Positions 1-9,199 of a stretch of DNA of 56,437 bases are shown here, in pieces. A program made the position numbers and the translations under genes. A model generated the notes under the pieces. The model worked only from the letters and a program-made list of their open reading frames with translations, was not told where the DNA came from and made no database searches. The DNA is from Aequorivita antarctica (GTDB taxonomy: Bacteria > Bacteroidota > Bacteroidia > Flavobacteriales > Flavobacteriaceae). The DNA is taken from the NCBI RefSeq assembly GCF_007997155.1, contig NZ_VORT01000015.1:1-56437 (forward strand), written 5' to 3'. Each line of letters opens with the position of its first letter. The first letter of the stretch is position 1.

Positions 1-486
1 GTCTATTGAAGTACTCGCGATACCACAGGCATCGGTGCTTCCGTTCTCGATATCGGCTACCGTGATGCTCGCCTCTCCGTTGGCATCCAATTGGATGGTG
101 AATGGGGCGGCACAGTTTGCAACTGGAGCAACATTATCCTCAACCGTTACTACAGTAGTACAGGTTGAACCGTTGCCATTTACATCGGTTACCGTAAGTG
201 TTACAGTATTGGGGCCCACATTACTACAATTAAAAGAAGTAACGTCTATTGAGGTGCTTGCGATACCACAGGCATCAGTGCTACCGTTTTCAATATTTGC
301 AACGGTAATACTTGCATCTCCATTGGCATCCAGTTGGATGGTGAATGGAGCGGCGCAATTGGCCACTGGCGCAATATTATCTTCTACAGTTACCGTAGCA
401 GTACATGTAGCGGTATTTCCGTTTACATCAGTAACCAAAAGAGTTACGTCATTATCACCTACGTTTGAACAGTTAAAGGATAAACT
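1..486 (-). repeat. Two tandem 243-bp repeats encoding 81-residue HYR-like units
   Basis: The stretch 1-243 and the stretch 244-486 are close copies, both starting GTCTATTGA on the plus strand. Each encodes one 81-residue unit (FTIQLDANG..SIT, DACGIASTSID, CSNVG.N.VTL). The high DNA identity points to recent duplication or repeat homogenisation. The array probably continues beyond the left edge, and weaker, older copies lie at about 490-1100. Confidence 0.85.
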
Positions 487-3003
487 GGCACTGTCTAATG
501 TAGAGCTCACTGTAACATATAGCCTTTTCTGAGTACCTCCACAGGGATCTCCAAAGACGGCGTTAGTTGCGGGAATAGAGAAAGAGTTATTGCCTAGGGC
601 ATAACTTTCTAGAATAGCTATAGAAGTAGGTTCGTGACAAGAGCCTATAGTATAATTACCATTGCTCCCGTTAGGAGTACCGTAGCTTGCAAAATCTACA
701 GAAGTTATCACACGGCCTGCTGGCAAGGTAATGTTAAGTGTTTGGTTCTCCCCTACCTCAGCAAAGGCTGTAATTGAGTCGGCAAACTGAAGGCTTGCAA
801 TGCCACAATTATCTATACTGCCACCGTCCACATTGGCTGGGGTTATAGTTGCGTCTCCATTTGCATCAAGCTGAACTGTTATGTTTTGGCAAACAACAAC
901 AGGAGCTAAAGTATCTTCAACGTTAACAAAAACATCAATTGTTGTTTCATTCCCCACAGCATCTGTTGCTGTTAATTGAATGGTATTACTGCCAATATTT
1001 GAACAGTCGAAAGTATCCATACTCAATGTTTGGGTTACAGCACTACAATTATCGATAGGCATTAATCCAAAATCTGCAGCTGCTATCGTTACGCTTCCTG
1101 AAGCATCAAGTTGTGCTGTGATTGTAGTATTTTCAATATTGGAAGAAGGAGAAAGATCTCCTCTTACCCACACACGATGAATCGTACTAAAGCTATTGTT
1201 TGTAAAATCATCAACTTCCCAACGATTTCCTAAACCTCTAATTCCCCAGTGTGCCTGTCCGCCTCTCCAAAAAGGGAAATTGGTCAAGGCAAAATCACCT
1301 TCATTTGAAAAGAAATCTGGAGCATTTTGCGGGATTGAAGCGTTGTGATTTGCACCTAAGGTATAGTTTGTAGGATTATTAATTCCTGAAAAACTACCAT
1401 TACCGGTTTTTACATAATCTAGTACTGAAGAAAAGTCTGTAGTGAAATCAATTATATTATTTATATCTCTTGAGGTTTGCGCAAAGAAACGCACTTCCTC
1501 AAAATCTAAATCGGCAGCCAATGCATTTCCGAAGTGGCCCCAAGTAGATGAAGCCGCTTCGCTAGATCCCAAAATAGACGCCCCTAAAAGAGGAAGATCT
1601 GTATTTCTAACCTGCAAATCTGAATTGTCTCCTGCTTGATGCACATAGTTAAGGATCATTAACCAGCCGCCACCATCGGTATCGTTGTCCAATACCCCTT
1701 GAAAAGTATTTCCGTTAAAACTAAAGTAATACGTTCCAGATGCAACACTTCCAACTATCTCTGGGAGTAGGGAAGTAAAAGGATTAGCTAAAGTTCCATA
1801 CCCGTAAATATCTGCAAATACAGGAGCTTCGGTATCATTTACAGTAACATCAAAACTACAGCTAGAAGTTCCATTACTATCCGTAACTTCAAAAGTATTG
1901 GTTGTGGTACCTACTGGGAAAGTTGAACCAGAAGGAAGACCTGCTGTTTGCTCAAAAGTTGCATCTATTTCTAAAATGTAACGATCATTGTGAACTTCTT
2001 GCACATCATTCCAAAGTCCTCCAGAATACATAATTACATAGTCTTCTCCACCAGAATCATTAGGTTCACCTGGCGCCCAATTGGTGTAAGTTGCTGGGGC
2101 ACCATTTTGCCATTCGTAACTCCCTTCGATGGAAACATCATTTAATCCTATATAAACGTTATAAGCAGGATTCGAAGCAAAAACTACATCATTTATATAA
2201 GTATTTTCTGCTGCATCATTGATAGTTGCAACATACCCACCTTTACTAAGGGCATCAGCAAAAGCTGCCGTAGCATTCATAGGGTTATTAGACATGTAAT
2301 AGGTATGTCCGTTATAGGTACCCAATTTTGTGAAGTCGCTAAACCCATTTAGCGGTGGAATTGTGGAAGAGCCGCTTGTAGCGGTTACCGTATAATTTAC
2401 TATCGCGCCACAGATACCTGGGTCGTTAGAAACGGTAATGTCTCCAGGGCAAGTGATAGATGGTGCCGGATCAACCAACCAAACGTAATTTGTATTTCCA
2501 AAAGTGCAGTTATCATTAACATAAGCTGATACCCCACTACCAGCTACAGCTGGATCACTATAACCAGGTGCTCCAAGATCAAGAAAATAATCTTCAGCTA
2601 CTTCTTGGCAATCAGCAACAGCATAAATTGTTGCCCATGCGGTATGGGTTATTGTTAAAGGGTCTGTGGTATTTGGGTTTGTAGAAATAGCGTAGTCTGA
2701 TGGACTACCTCCAAAGATTAGAGCAGCAGCTTCCACCGCACTAATTGCTGCTGGGTTACCACCCCAACTTGGGCCGTCACTGGTTTTAAAAGAGCCAACA
2801 TAGGTAGCTGCCAGTGGAGCTCTATTAGAAGACTGCGAATTAGTTATCGTCTGCCTGCTCAAGGCCTCTTGTATTTGAGCCTGTATTTCTAAGGAACCGT
2901 TTACATTATTGGGAAACTGAGCAGAAGTGTTCTGTGCAATCGCCGAAAATGTAAAGCCAAAAATAGCGCATATAATAATTACACGCTTAGTAATTTTTTT
3001 CAT
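1..3003 (-). CDS. Giant secreted multi-lectin adhesin, partial (C-terminus outside window)
   Basis: An uninterrupted minus-strand frame of 1001 codons starts with ATG at 3003 and leaves the window at its left edge. Residues 1-22 form a signal peptide (MKKITKRV..., cleaved after AIAQ). A HYR-like segment (SITCPGDITV) lies near residue 183. A C-type lectin domain covers about 221-347, with the calcium/sugar motifs EPN and WND visible. A fibrinogen-like domain follows at about 396-614 (key stretch DTDGGGW). A SUEL-type galactose/rhamnose lectin domain covers about 752-830 (FGDPCGGTQKRLYV). The rest is HYR-like beta-sandwich repeats beginning APV.NC. This build fits a T9SS-exported surface adhesin that binds glycans, but the C-terminal sorting domain is not visible. 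The domain calls are by motif recognition; the specific ligand is unknown. Confidence 0.9.
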   Translation of the reverse strand, partial: MKKITKRVIIICAIFGFTFSAIAQNTSAQFPNNVNGSLEIQAQIQEALSRQTITNSQSSNRAPLAATYVGSFKTSDGPSWGGNPAAISAVEAAALIFGGSPSDYAISTNPNTTDPLTITHTAWATIYAVADCQEVAEDYFLDLGAPGYSDPAVAGSGVSAYVNDNCTFGNTNYVWLVDPAPSITCPGDITVSNDPGICGAIVNYTVTATSGSSTIPPLNGFSDFTKLGTYNGHTYYMSNNPMNATAAFADALSKGGYVATINDAAENTYINDVVFASNPAYNVYIGLNDVSIEGSYEWQNGAPATYTNWAPGEPNDSGGEDYVIMYSGGLWNDVQEVHNDRYILEIDATFEQTAGLPSGSTFPVGTTTNTFEVTDSNGTSSCSFDVTVNDTEAPVFADIYGYGTLANPFTSLLPEIVGSVASGTYYFSFNGNTFQGVLDNDTDGGGWLMILNYVHQAGDNSDLQVRNTDLPLLGASILGSSEAASSTWGHFGNALAADLDFEEVRFFAQTSRDINNIIDFTTDFSSVLDYVKTGNGSFSGINNPTNYTLGANHNASIPQNAPDFFSNEGDFALTNFPFWRGGQAHWGIRGLGNRWEVDDFTNNSFSTIHRVWVRGDLSPSSNIENTTITAQLDASGSVTIAAADFGLMPIDNCSAVTQTLSMDTFDCSNIGSNTIQLTATDAVGNETTIDVFVNVEDTLAPVVVCQNITVQLDANGDATITPANVDGGSIDNCGIASLQFADSITAFAEVGENQTLNITLPAGRVITSVDFASYGTPNGSNGNYTIGSCHEPTSIAILESYALGNNSFSIPATNAVFGDPCGGTQKRLYVTVSSTLDSASLSFNCSNVGDNDVTLLVTDVNGNTATCTATVTVEDNIAPVANCAAPFTIQLDANGDASITVANIENGSTDACGIASTSIDVTSFNCSNVGPNTVTLTVTDVNGNGSTCTTVVTVEDNVAPVANCAAPFTIQLDANGEASITVADIENGSTDACGIASTSID

Positions 3004-3029
3004 CGATTTGGGGTTTTGGTTAAAGGCGG

Positions 3030-3037
3030 CAAAAGTA
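3030..3037 (-). promoter_or_regulatory. Flavobacterial -7 box of the adhesin gene
   Basis: Read on the minus strand this is TACTTTTG, an exact match to the Bacteroidota -7 consensus TAnnTTTG, 26 bases ahead of the adhesin ATG. No clear -33 TTG was picked out. Confidence 0.55.
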
Positions 3038-3279
3038 TAATATTATGTTAAAGGACATGTACGTAGTAGCACGTATGCGCTATTTATTTTTTTCTTATAA
3101 AACTTAAATAGCTAACCATCAGATTTAAGTACTTAAAACAAAAATGGATTGTAGTCATAATCGCACGAAATAAGACTAAAAATCAAAATTTAGAGGATGG
3201 GTAATTTACAATTTCAACAAACTAAATTGGATTATTTCCATTTAACAGGAAATAATCCAATTAATTAAATATCTTTCCC

Positions 3280-3287
3280 TACATTTG
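3280..3287 (+). promoter_or_regulatory. Flavobacterial -7 box of the DnaQ/GIY-YIG gene
   Basis: TACATTTG matches TAnnTTTG exactly and ends 18 bases before the ATG at 3306. Because it overlaps the alternative upstream start at 3285, it argues for the 3306 start. Confidence 0.65.
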
Positions 3288-3305
3288 TTTTCCCAGCAAA
3301 AAAAA

Positions 3306-4754
3306 ATGCATTCACAACTTTTCGCAATCATAGACGTAGAAACCACCGGGGGTGGTATTTCAGGTAATCGCATCACCGAAATTTGCATTGCCCTTTTAAA
3401 GGATGGCGAGGAAGTAGCTAAATATACCACCCTCGTAAACCCAGAGCGTGAGATTCCCCCATACATTACTGCGCTTACCGGGATTGACAATGAAATGGTA
3501 GCCGATGCCCCCCGCTTTTTTGAAGTAGCTGAAAAAATAGAAGAATTTACAAAGGACGCCATATTTGTGGCCCATAACGTAAGCTTTGACTACAATGTAA
3601 TCCGAGGCGAGTTTCGACTTTTGGGGCAACATTACAACCGTAAAAAACTTTGTACCGTAAGGCTTTCACGTAAGTTGATTCCTGGATTGTTGTCTTATAG
3701 CCTGGGAAGGCTTTGTGATACTATAAACATTCCTCATGGCAACCGCCACCGTGCAGAAGGGGATGTGGATGCGACCGTGATTCTATTTCAACGATTGCTT
3801 TCGTTAGATGAAGACTTCAGCACAATCAATTCCTTTTTGAATGCACGTTCTAAACAGGCCACGCTTCCGCCTCACCTTCCTGCAGAACAGATAAACGAAC
3901 TGCCCGAGGAACCCGGTATCTATCTTTTCAAAAACCAAAAGCACCAAGTAATTTATGCTGGCAAGGCGAAGAATATAAAGAAAAGGGTACTCTCCCATTT
4001 CTACGATAAAAAAACAAAGGAATACCACTTGGGACAGGAAACACATTTTATAGATTATGAACTTACCGGGAATGAATTGCTGGCCTTGTTAGTTGAATCA
4101 GAACACATACGGAAGCATTATCCAAAATTTAACCGCGCCCAGAAATGGCCAGCCACAACCTATCAAATCATCAGTTATACGAACCAGCGTGGCATTATCC
4201 AACTCGCTTTGGGAAAAACCAAGGCGTTGCACGATTCGGTGAGCACTTTTTACAATAAAACCGAAGCCATCGAAAAATTGGAAGCGCTATGCGAGGCTTT
4301 TAAACTGTGTCCGCGGTTTTGCACTTTGCAGAGCAATGTTGAAAAATGTTCGCACTACCGCATTAAAAACTGTGAAGGCATCTGCGAGGAAACTGAAACT
4401 GTTGAATCTTATAATTTAAAAGTAGAAGCGGCCATTCAAGCCTTAAAGGAAAACAAACCTACGTTTGCTATTCAGGGAAAAGGAAGAACGCAGGACGAAA
4501 TTGCTTTTGCCTTGGTTGTCGAAGGGCAATATAAAGGTTTTGGTTTTTTTGACCGCAGCGAAGCCATCTGCAATATTGAGGACTACGAGCCTTTTTTAAA
4601 ATTGCAGCCTGCCAGTTACCACACCCACGCTATTATACGCAGTCATCTTAAAAAGCACGGGGAGCGGAATTTGGTTTATTTTGAACCCCTCCGCCTCTCG
4701 GCATCTCCCCTTGAAAAAAGGCGAGAAGATATATTTTCGGATTGGAATATGTGA
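3306..4754 (+). CDS. DnaQ-like 3'-5' exonuclease fused to a GIY-YIG nuclease domain
   Basis: This 482-residue protein begins with a DEDDh exonuclease domain (about 1-170): D10-x-E12 in IIDVETTG, HNVSFDYN, and HRAEGDVD as the final His/Asp pair. A GIY-YIG domain follows from about residue 200 (GIYLF, IYAGKAKNIKKRV, then the glutamate of ALLVESE). A cysteine cluster (CPRFC, C, NCEGIC) lies further on, as in UvrC/Cho-type proteins. The family is annotated as exonuclease or polymerase III epsilon-like. A role in DNA repair or nuclease processing is inferred from the two domains, with no direct evidence here. The start at 3306 is chosen because a promoter box covers the earlier possible start. Confidence 0.9.
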   Translation: MHSQLFAIIDVETTGGGISGNRITEICIALLKDGEEVAKYTTLVNPEREIPPYITALTGIDNEMVADAPRFFEVAEKIEEFTKDAIFVAHNVSFDYNVIRGEFRLLGQHYNRKKLCTVRLSRKLIPGLLSYSLGRLCDTINIPHGNRHRAEGDVDATVILFQRLLSLDEDFSTINSFLNARSKQATLPPHLPAEQINELPEEPGIYLFKNQKHQVIYAGKAKNIKKRVLSHFYDKKTKEYHLGQETHFIDYELTGNELLALLVESEHIRKHYPKFNRAQKWPATTYQIISYTNQRGIIQLALGKTKALHDSVSTFYNKTEAIEKLEALCEAFKLCPRFCTLQSNVEKCSHYRIKNCEGICEETETVESYNLKVEAAIQALKENKPTFAIQGKGRTQDEIAFALVVEGQYKGFGFFDRSEAICNIEDYEPFLKLQPASYHTHAIIRSHLKKHGERNLVYFEPLRLSASPLEKRREDIFSDWNM

Positions 4755-4784
4755 TGAAGTTTGGATGCACATCCCCTTCCCAGT

Positions 4785-4802
4785 CTCCCCTTCGAAGGGG
4801 AG
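4785..4802. repeat. Perfect 18-bp palindrome in a convergent intergenic gap
   Basis: CTCCCCTTCGAAGGGGAG lies between two converging genes (stop codons at 4754 and 4860). It can form a strong hairpin and may stop transcription in both directions, but it lacks a T-tract. It also resembles the short GC-rich repeats scattered between genes in flavobacteria. Confidence 0.5.
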
Positions 4803-4859
4803 GGCGCGTTCGTTAAGACTTTTAGGGAATTTATTTTAGCGTGTAAAATCTAATAAGTG

Positions 4860-5513
4860 TTAGAGACCTTTTAGATTGGAAAACAATATCTCTTCGAAAC
4901 TTCTGATTACCCTATCCGCTTTACTATAATCCTGATTGACAGAATGTGGGCTTTTGAAGCCTACGCAATAAATATTTGCAGCTTTGGCTGCTGCGATTCC
5001 ATTAGTAGAATCTTCAATTACCATACAATAATCTGTATGCTCTCCTGCAAGTTCAGCAGCTTTTATAAAAATTTCGGGATGTGGTTTTGATGCCTTTAAA
5101 TCGGCGCCACTTATTTTAGCCTTAAAATATTTATCGAGATCGAACCGCTCAAAAATACGATTGATGTTTGGCATGGATGCAGAAGACGCCAAAATCAAGG
5201 TAAGTCCGTTGGCGTGATAATCTTTTATAAGTTCGTGAACGCCATCCAAAAGCGCGAGGTCGTTATCGTTTTCAAAAAGGTATTTAAAGTGTTTTCTTTT
5301 GGTTGAAACTAGATGTTCTGGGCTTTCTGAAAGACTGAAATGTTGGCAAAGCGTTCTGCAAATAGGCAAGGTTGCCTGCCCTGTAAAGGAATCATACATT
5401 GCTTCACTCACATTGATACTTACATCTTCAAACATTTTGAAGTAGGCTTTGCGGTGCAAGGGTTCGGTGTCCACGATTACCCCATCCATATCAAAAAGTA
5501 CGGCTTTTAGCAT
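4860..5513 (-). CDS. HAD-superfamily phosphatase, beta-phosphoglucomutase-like subfamily IA
   Basis: The 217-residue protein shows all HAD motifs: DMDGVIVDTEP (nucleophile D8 and acid/base D10), a motif II serine in LASSAS, the motif III lysine in KASKPHPEIF, and VIEDSTNGIAAAKAA. Family members are phosphoglucomutases or sugar/other phosphate monoester phosphatases in the cytosol, and the substrate cannot be read here. A longer frame opens at 5582, but a perfect -7 box at 5530-5537 places the transcript start just before the ATG at 5513, and the longer version would overlap the upstream gene. Confidence 0.88.
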   Translation of the reverse strand: MLKAVLFDMDGVIVDTEPLHRKAYFKMFEDVSINVSEAMYDSFTGQATLPICRTLCQHFSLSESPEHLVSTKRKHFKYLFENDNDLALLDGVHELIKDYHANGLTLILASSASMPNINRIFERFDLDKYFKAKISGADLKASKPHPEIFIKAAELAGEHTDYCMVIEDSTNGIAAAKAANIYCVGFKSPHSVNQDYSKADRVIRSFEEILFSNLKGL

Positions 5514-5529
5514 TTCTCTATTTTTTTTG

Positions 5530-5537
5530 CAAAGGTA
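5530..5537 (-). promoter_or_regulatory. Flavobacterial -7 box of the HAD phosphatase gene
   Basis: On the minus strand this reads TACCTTTG, an exact TAnnTTTG match 16 bases before the ATG at 5513. The implied leader is only about ten bases. The box lies beyond the stop codon of the upstream gene, so the HAD gene probably has its own transcript. Confidence 0.6.
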
Positions 5538-5563
5538 GGATAGATTATTAGATTGTTGGAATA

Positions 5564-6604
5564 TTAGATTTCTTTCCACCATTTTGAATAAAGCTGTTCA
5601 TCATCTTTCAGGTAAATAACTTCTCCAATTTGCGGAGTGAGTAAAGGAATTTTTGATTCGTTAGTCAATTCGGTAATTTTGTTTAAAGGTTCATCCCAGG
5701 CGTGCAATGCCAAAGCAAACTTACTGGAATGAACAGGAAAGAGACTTTTCGTCTGTAAATCCTGCGCAGCTTGTAAAACCTCTTCAGGTAACATGTGAAT
5801 GTAATGCCACGCCAAATTGTACTGTCCGTTTTCCAAAATAGCCAAATCGAATGGACCAAATTTTTCGCCGATTTCCTTAAAATGGGTGTCGTAACCACTA
5901 TCGCCGCCAAGGAACAGATTGTGGCTCTCCGTTTTTAAAATAAAGGAAAGCCATAGCGTGTTGTTTCTTTTAAAACCTCTTCCTGAAAAATGACGTGCTG
6001 AAGTAGTATTCAACAAGATACCATTGTCTAGATTCAAACTTTCGTTCCAGTCCAACTCTTGAATAATTTCTGAGGTATATCCCCAGGATTCAAAATGTTC
6101 GCCCACGCCCAAGCCTGTAATTACTTGTTTCACTTTCGGTTTTAACGCTTTAATGGTTTTATAATCCAAATGATCATAATGGTCGTGTGAAATTAGCAAA
6201 TAATCAATTTCGGGCAAGTCTTCAGCATCATAATCATTGCTGCCCTTGAAGGGTTTATTAGTCCGCGGAATGGGCGATGCGCTATCACTAAAAACCGGAT
6301 CTATCAAAAATCGTTTGCCATTCAGTTGCAGGTAATAAGAGGAATGTCCGAACCATAGCATTAAATCGGTTTGCAAAGGCAATTCTTTTAAATTGGTTTT
6401 TACAAAGGGAATGGATCGGGGCGGTTTTATGTCTTTCGGTTTTCTGAAAAAGAAATCGAACATTACTTTTCCGAAGTTATACCCTTCAGCCATTTGGGGG
6501 GTGTGGTTTATATTTTGAAAGGTACCGTTGTGGAAGTTGGGCGAATTTTGAATGCGCTGCAAACGTTTTCCCGATGGTTTTCTTCCCAATTGTGGGTATA
6601 TCAT
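5564..6604 (-). CDS. Metallo-beta-lactamase-fold hydrolase (NAPE-PLD/UlaG-like)
   Basis: This 346-residue protein has the zinc-binding signature SHDHYDHLD near residue 138 and later metal ligands in [15 protein letters not shown] and FPVHSSKF. Such features are typical of the COG2220 branch related to N-acyl-phosphatidylethanolamine phospholipase D and UlaG. Its substrate is unknown. The ATG at 6604 overlaps the stop of the upstream flavoprotein gene by four bases, so the two are probably translated from one mRNA. No signal peptide is seen, so a cytosolic location is likely. Confidence 0.88.
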   Translation of the reverse strand: MIYPQLGRKPSGKRLQRIQNSPNFHNGTFQNINHTPQMAEGYNFGKVMFDFFFRKPKDIKPPRSIPFVKTNLKELPLQTDLMLWFGHSSYYLQLNGKRFLIDPVFSDSASPIPRTNKPFKGSNDYDAEDLPEIDYLLISHDHYDHLDYKTIKALKPKVKQVITGLGVGEHFESWGYTSEIIQELDWNESLNLDNGILLNTTSARHFSGRGFKRNNTLWLSFILKTESHNLFLGGDSGYDTHFKEIGEKFGPFDLAILENGQYNLAWHYIHMLPEEVLQAAQDLQTKSLFPVHSSKFALALHAWDEPLNKITELTNESKIPLLTPQIGEVIYLKDDEQLYSKWWKEI

Positions 6605-7617
6605 TTAATGTCTTTATTAATCTGTGATAAAAGTTCAAAAGAACGCAAACGCGCTACTTGGTCATAAATATGAGCTACGGCAATAATTTCGTTTATCCGC
6701 GTTTCGGCCACAAATTTTGTTAGCTTTTCACGTACTGTTTCTTTACTGCCCACAAAAGTGTATTGCATCATTTGCGAAATATGCGCTTCTTCCATTGGAT
6801 TCCAAAGCTCCTCCATGCTTTTAACAGGTGGCTGAAGAGGCTGGCGTGTGTTCCGAATCACATTCAGCATAAAGAGTTTCATGCTCGTTGCCAAATATTC
6901 GGCTTCTTCGTCCGTATCTGCAATAACTACATTTACACAAGCCATGGCATAAGGCTCGTCCAATTGCTTTGATGGCTCAAAATGTGAATGGTACAAACGC
7001 AGGGCATCGTGCAAATGGGTTGGCGCAAAATGGCTGGCAAAGGCATAGGGTAAACCCAATGTACCTGCAAGTTGTGCGCTATACGTACTCGAGCCCAAAA
7101 GATACAATGGCACTTCGAGCCCTTCCCCTGGAATTGCCCTTACGGGACTGTGGGTATTGGTTTTTGAAAAATATTTTTCAAGTTCCTGTATATCCTCGGG
7201 GAAATCGTTTACGCTTTCCACACGTTCGCGTCGTAAAGCTCGTGCCGTTTGCTGGTCTGTTCCAGGGGCTCGACCAAGGCCTAAATCTATTCGGTTTGGA
7301 TAGAGCGTGGCGAGTGTTCCGAATTGTTCGGCCACTACCAAGGGGGCGTGATTGGGCAACATTACTCCGCCAGAACCTACGCGAATGGTTTTTGTTCCCT
7401 GTGCCACATAGCCAATAAGCAGTGGGGTAGCAGAACTAACAAGACTTTCGGCATTGTGATGCTCGGAAATCCAAAAGCGTTTGTATCCCAGTTTTTCCGC
7501 ATGTTGCGCCAAAGCAAGGCTATTTTCCATGGCAGTTTTATGTGTGCTTCCTTGAATTACTGGAACCAAATCTAAGACTGAAAAAGGGATGTTTTTTAAT
7601 ATTTCTTCTTTATTCAT
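6601..7617 (-). CDS. LLM-class flavin-dependent oxidoreductase
   Basis: The 338-residue protein is a luciferase-like monooxygenase family member of the MsnO8/YhbW type. Recognisable stretches are [11 protein letters not shown], the [12 protein letters not shown] segment and [21 protein letters not shown]. These enzymes use FMNH2, often supplied by a partner reductase, to oxidise small organic substrates, and the natural substrate is not predictable from sequence. It is translationally coupled to the downstream metallo-hydrolase gene by a 4-bp overlap. The next gene upstream is an Old Yellow Enzyme, making this a flavoprotein-rich group. Confidence 0.88.
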   Translation of the reverse strand: MNKEEILKNIPFSVLDLVPVIQGSTHKTAMENSLALAQHAEKLGYKRFWISEHHNAESLVSSATPLLIGYVAQGTKTIRVGSGGVMLPNHAPLVVAEQFGTLATLYPNRIDLGLGRAPGTDQQTARALRRERVESVNDFPEDIQELEKYFSKTNTHSPVRAIPGEGLEVPLYLLGSSTYSAQLAGTLGLPYAFASHFAPTHLHDALRLYHSHFEPSKQLDEPYAMACVNVVIADTDEEAEYLATSMKLFMLNVIRNTRQPLQPPVKSMEELWNPMEEAHISQMMQYTFVGSKETVREKLTKFVAETRINEIIAVAHIYDQVARLRSFELLSQINKDIK

Positions 7618-7640
7618 TTTAATATTTTGATAATCTTATT

Positions 7641-7671
7641 CGCCCTTGCTTCGACAAACTCAGCATGACAT
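7641..7671. repeat. Short flavobacterial intergenic repeat
   Basis: The sequence around CTTCGACAAACTCAGCATG is a member of a common Bacteroidota intergenic repeat family. Related but diverged copies are at 31992-32034 and 34525-34567 and inside the units at 27.9-28.0 kb. It fills most of the 59-bp gap between two flavoprotein genes. Confidence 0.55.
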
Positions 7672-7676
7672 TTTTA

Positions 7677-8744
7677 TTAAATTTTAGCTCTTTCGTATTG
7701 CAAGGGCCAATCGACATCTACGCCTAATTCGTGGGCTGCGTGTAATGGAAAATAAGGCTGTCTTAGGCTTTCGCGCGCATAGAGAATCAAGTCAGCTTTC
7801 CCTTCTTTTAGGATTTCTTCAGATTGTGCTGCAGTTGTAATTTGCCCTACGGCTCCCGTTAAAATGTGCGCTTCTTTTTTAATCTGTGCCGCAAATGGAA
7901 CCTGATAGCCGGGCTCGCTTGGAATGGTTGCATGTGGAACATTGCCGCCAGAGGAAGTATCAATTAAATCAACACCCAACTCTTTCAGTTTAACTGAAAG
8001 TTTTACGGAATCTTCAATTGTCCAGCCACCTTCGGTCCAATCTGTAGCAGAAATTCTCACAAAAAGTGGTTTTTCATCGGACCACTCTTTTCGGACAACT
8101 TTTGTTACTTCCAATAAAAAACGAATTCTATTTTCAAAACTTCCGCCGTATTCATCACTCCGTTTATTTGCCAATGGCGAATAGAATTGATGGAACAAAT
8201 AGCCATGGGCAGCGTGGATTTCAACTACATCATAACCTGCCTTTTCTGCACGACGCGTGGCTTCAGCATAATCGATTTTTACTTTTTCAATTCCTTCAGC
8301 ATCCAAAGCCACTGGAATTGGTTCACCTTCGCGAAAAGGCAATGCCGAAGCAGAAACAGTTTGCCATCCATTTTCAAGTTCGGGTGCAATTTTCCGAGCT
8401 CCGTCTTTTGGCAATTGATAACTTGCTTTTCTGCCAGCGTGGGCAAGTTGAATTCCTATTAAAGCATTTTGGGAATGGACAAAATCTACGATTTGTTTTG
8501 ACTTTTCGATGTGTTCATCTTTCCAAAGTCCCATATCGCCGTGAGTTATTCTCCCTTCTGGAGAAACGGCGGTCGCTTCCTGAATTATCAATGCCGAACC
8601 ACCAACAGCACGGCTTCCTAGGTGCACGAGATGAAAATCGTTCGCAAAGCCGTCTTCGCTGCTATACATGCACATAGGCGAAACGACCATTCGGTTTTTG
8701 AAGGTTTTGGTTTTTATTTTTAGAGGGGAAAAGAGTAAGTTCAT
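7677..8744 (-). CDS. namA: NADH:flavin oxidoreductase, YqjM/NamA-type Old Yellow Enzyme
   Basis: The 355-residue TIM-barrel enzyme shows the hallmarks of the YqjM subclass: NRMVVSPMCMYSSEDG near the N-terminus (with the flavin-tuning cysteine), IQLAHAGRKAS, EIHAAHGYLFHQFYSPL (His/His substrate pair), RSDEYGGSFENR and a C-terminal LILYARESLRQPYFP. These FMN enzymes reduce activated C=C bonds with NADPH. The physiological role is usually detoxification or undefined. No clear TAnnTTTG box was found upstream in the AT-rich stretch after 8745. Confidence 0.9.
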   Translation of the reverse strand: MNLLFSPLKIKTKTFKNRMVVSPMCMYSSEDGFANDFHLVHLGSRAVGGSALIIQEATAVSPEGRITHGDMGLWKDEHIEKSKQIVDFVHSQNALIGIQLAHAGRKASYQLPKDGARKIAPELENGWQTVSASALPFREGEPIPVALDAEGIEKVKIDYAEATRRAEKAGYDVVEIHAAHGYLFHQFYSPLANKRSDEYGGSFENRIRFLLEVTKVVRKEWSDEKPLFVRISATDWTEGGWTIEDSVKLSVKLKELGVDLIDTSSGGNVPHATIPSEPGYQVPFAAQIKKEAHILTGAVGQITTAAQSEEILKEGKADLILYARESLRQPYFPLHAAHELGVDVDWPLQYERAKI

Positions 8745-8868
8745 TATTTTTTTTATTGCTATTATTTATTATACGATAGTTATTATATGCTGCCTCTAAG
8801 GGACATTATTTTTGGTTAGTACCTTACCGATATTTTGTTCCGATGGGGCGATGCCGTGTGTATTTCTC

Positions 8869-9195
8869 TTAAACAAATTTTAAAAATCCATAAAATCTTC
8901 TTCTATTTATATAATCGAAATTGTTTTCATTTTGATATGCTTCCCGCTCAAAGGAAATATTTCTGTATGCTTTATGGCGATTTCCATAGTGAAGCCATCG
9001 ACCCAAAAACTCAACAGCATACCAGAGATAGAAAAAAGCAACCAACAATTCTACTTGTTGGCGAAGGTGAATTTTCTCGTGGTTCAAAAAAACTGCATCC
9101 TCTTTTAAAGAATGATGTTTCAAAACCACAAAGGGCCATAAGGTCATTCCGTTGAAATTTTTACGGAGAAGTTTTGGGCTTACGAGAAGAATCAA
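8869..9195 (-). CDS. Small HExxH protein, putative zinc peptidase-like
   Basis: This 108-residue frame begins with TTG at 9195, immediately after the aconitase stop codon (9200-9202). The in-frame codon just upstream is a stop, so the only later choice is ATG at 9147. It contains NHEKIHLRQQVELL, an HExxH-type zinc signature, then a hydrophobic helix (VAFFYLWYAVEFL) and a possible third ligand in NISFEREAY. I recall similar small uncharacterised proteins in flavobacteria. The function is unknown; a membrane-associated, peptidase-like fold is an inference. Close spacing suggests cotranscription with acnA. Confidence 0.72.
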   Translation of the reverse strand: MILLVSPKLLRKNFNGMTLWPFVVLKHHSLKEDAVFLNHEKIHLRQQVELLVAFFYLWYAVEFLGRWLHYGNRHKAYRNISFEREAYQNENNFDYINRRRFYGFLKFV

Positions 9196-9199
9196 ACGT

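Noticed and set aside
35-1639. Open frames on the plus strand across the first 1.6 kb
   Set aside because: They are antisense to the repetitive adhesin frame; their hydrophobic, serine/valine-rich composition repeats with the 243-bp DNA unit, as expected of shadow frames.
6969-8677. Plus-strand frames of 149 and 203 codons opposite the flavoprotein genes
   Set aside because: The minus-strand genes have clear family motifs over the same bases; the plus frames have no recognisable features and skewed composition.
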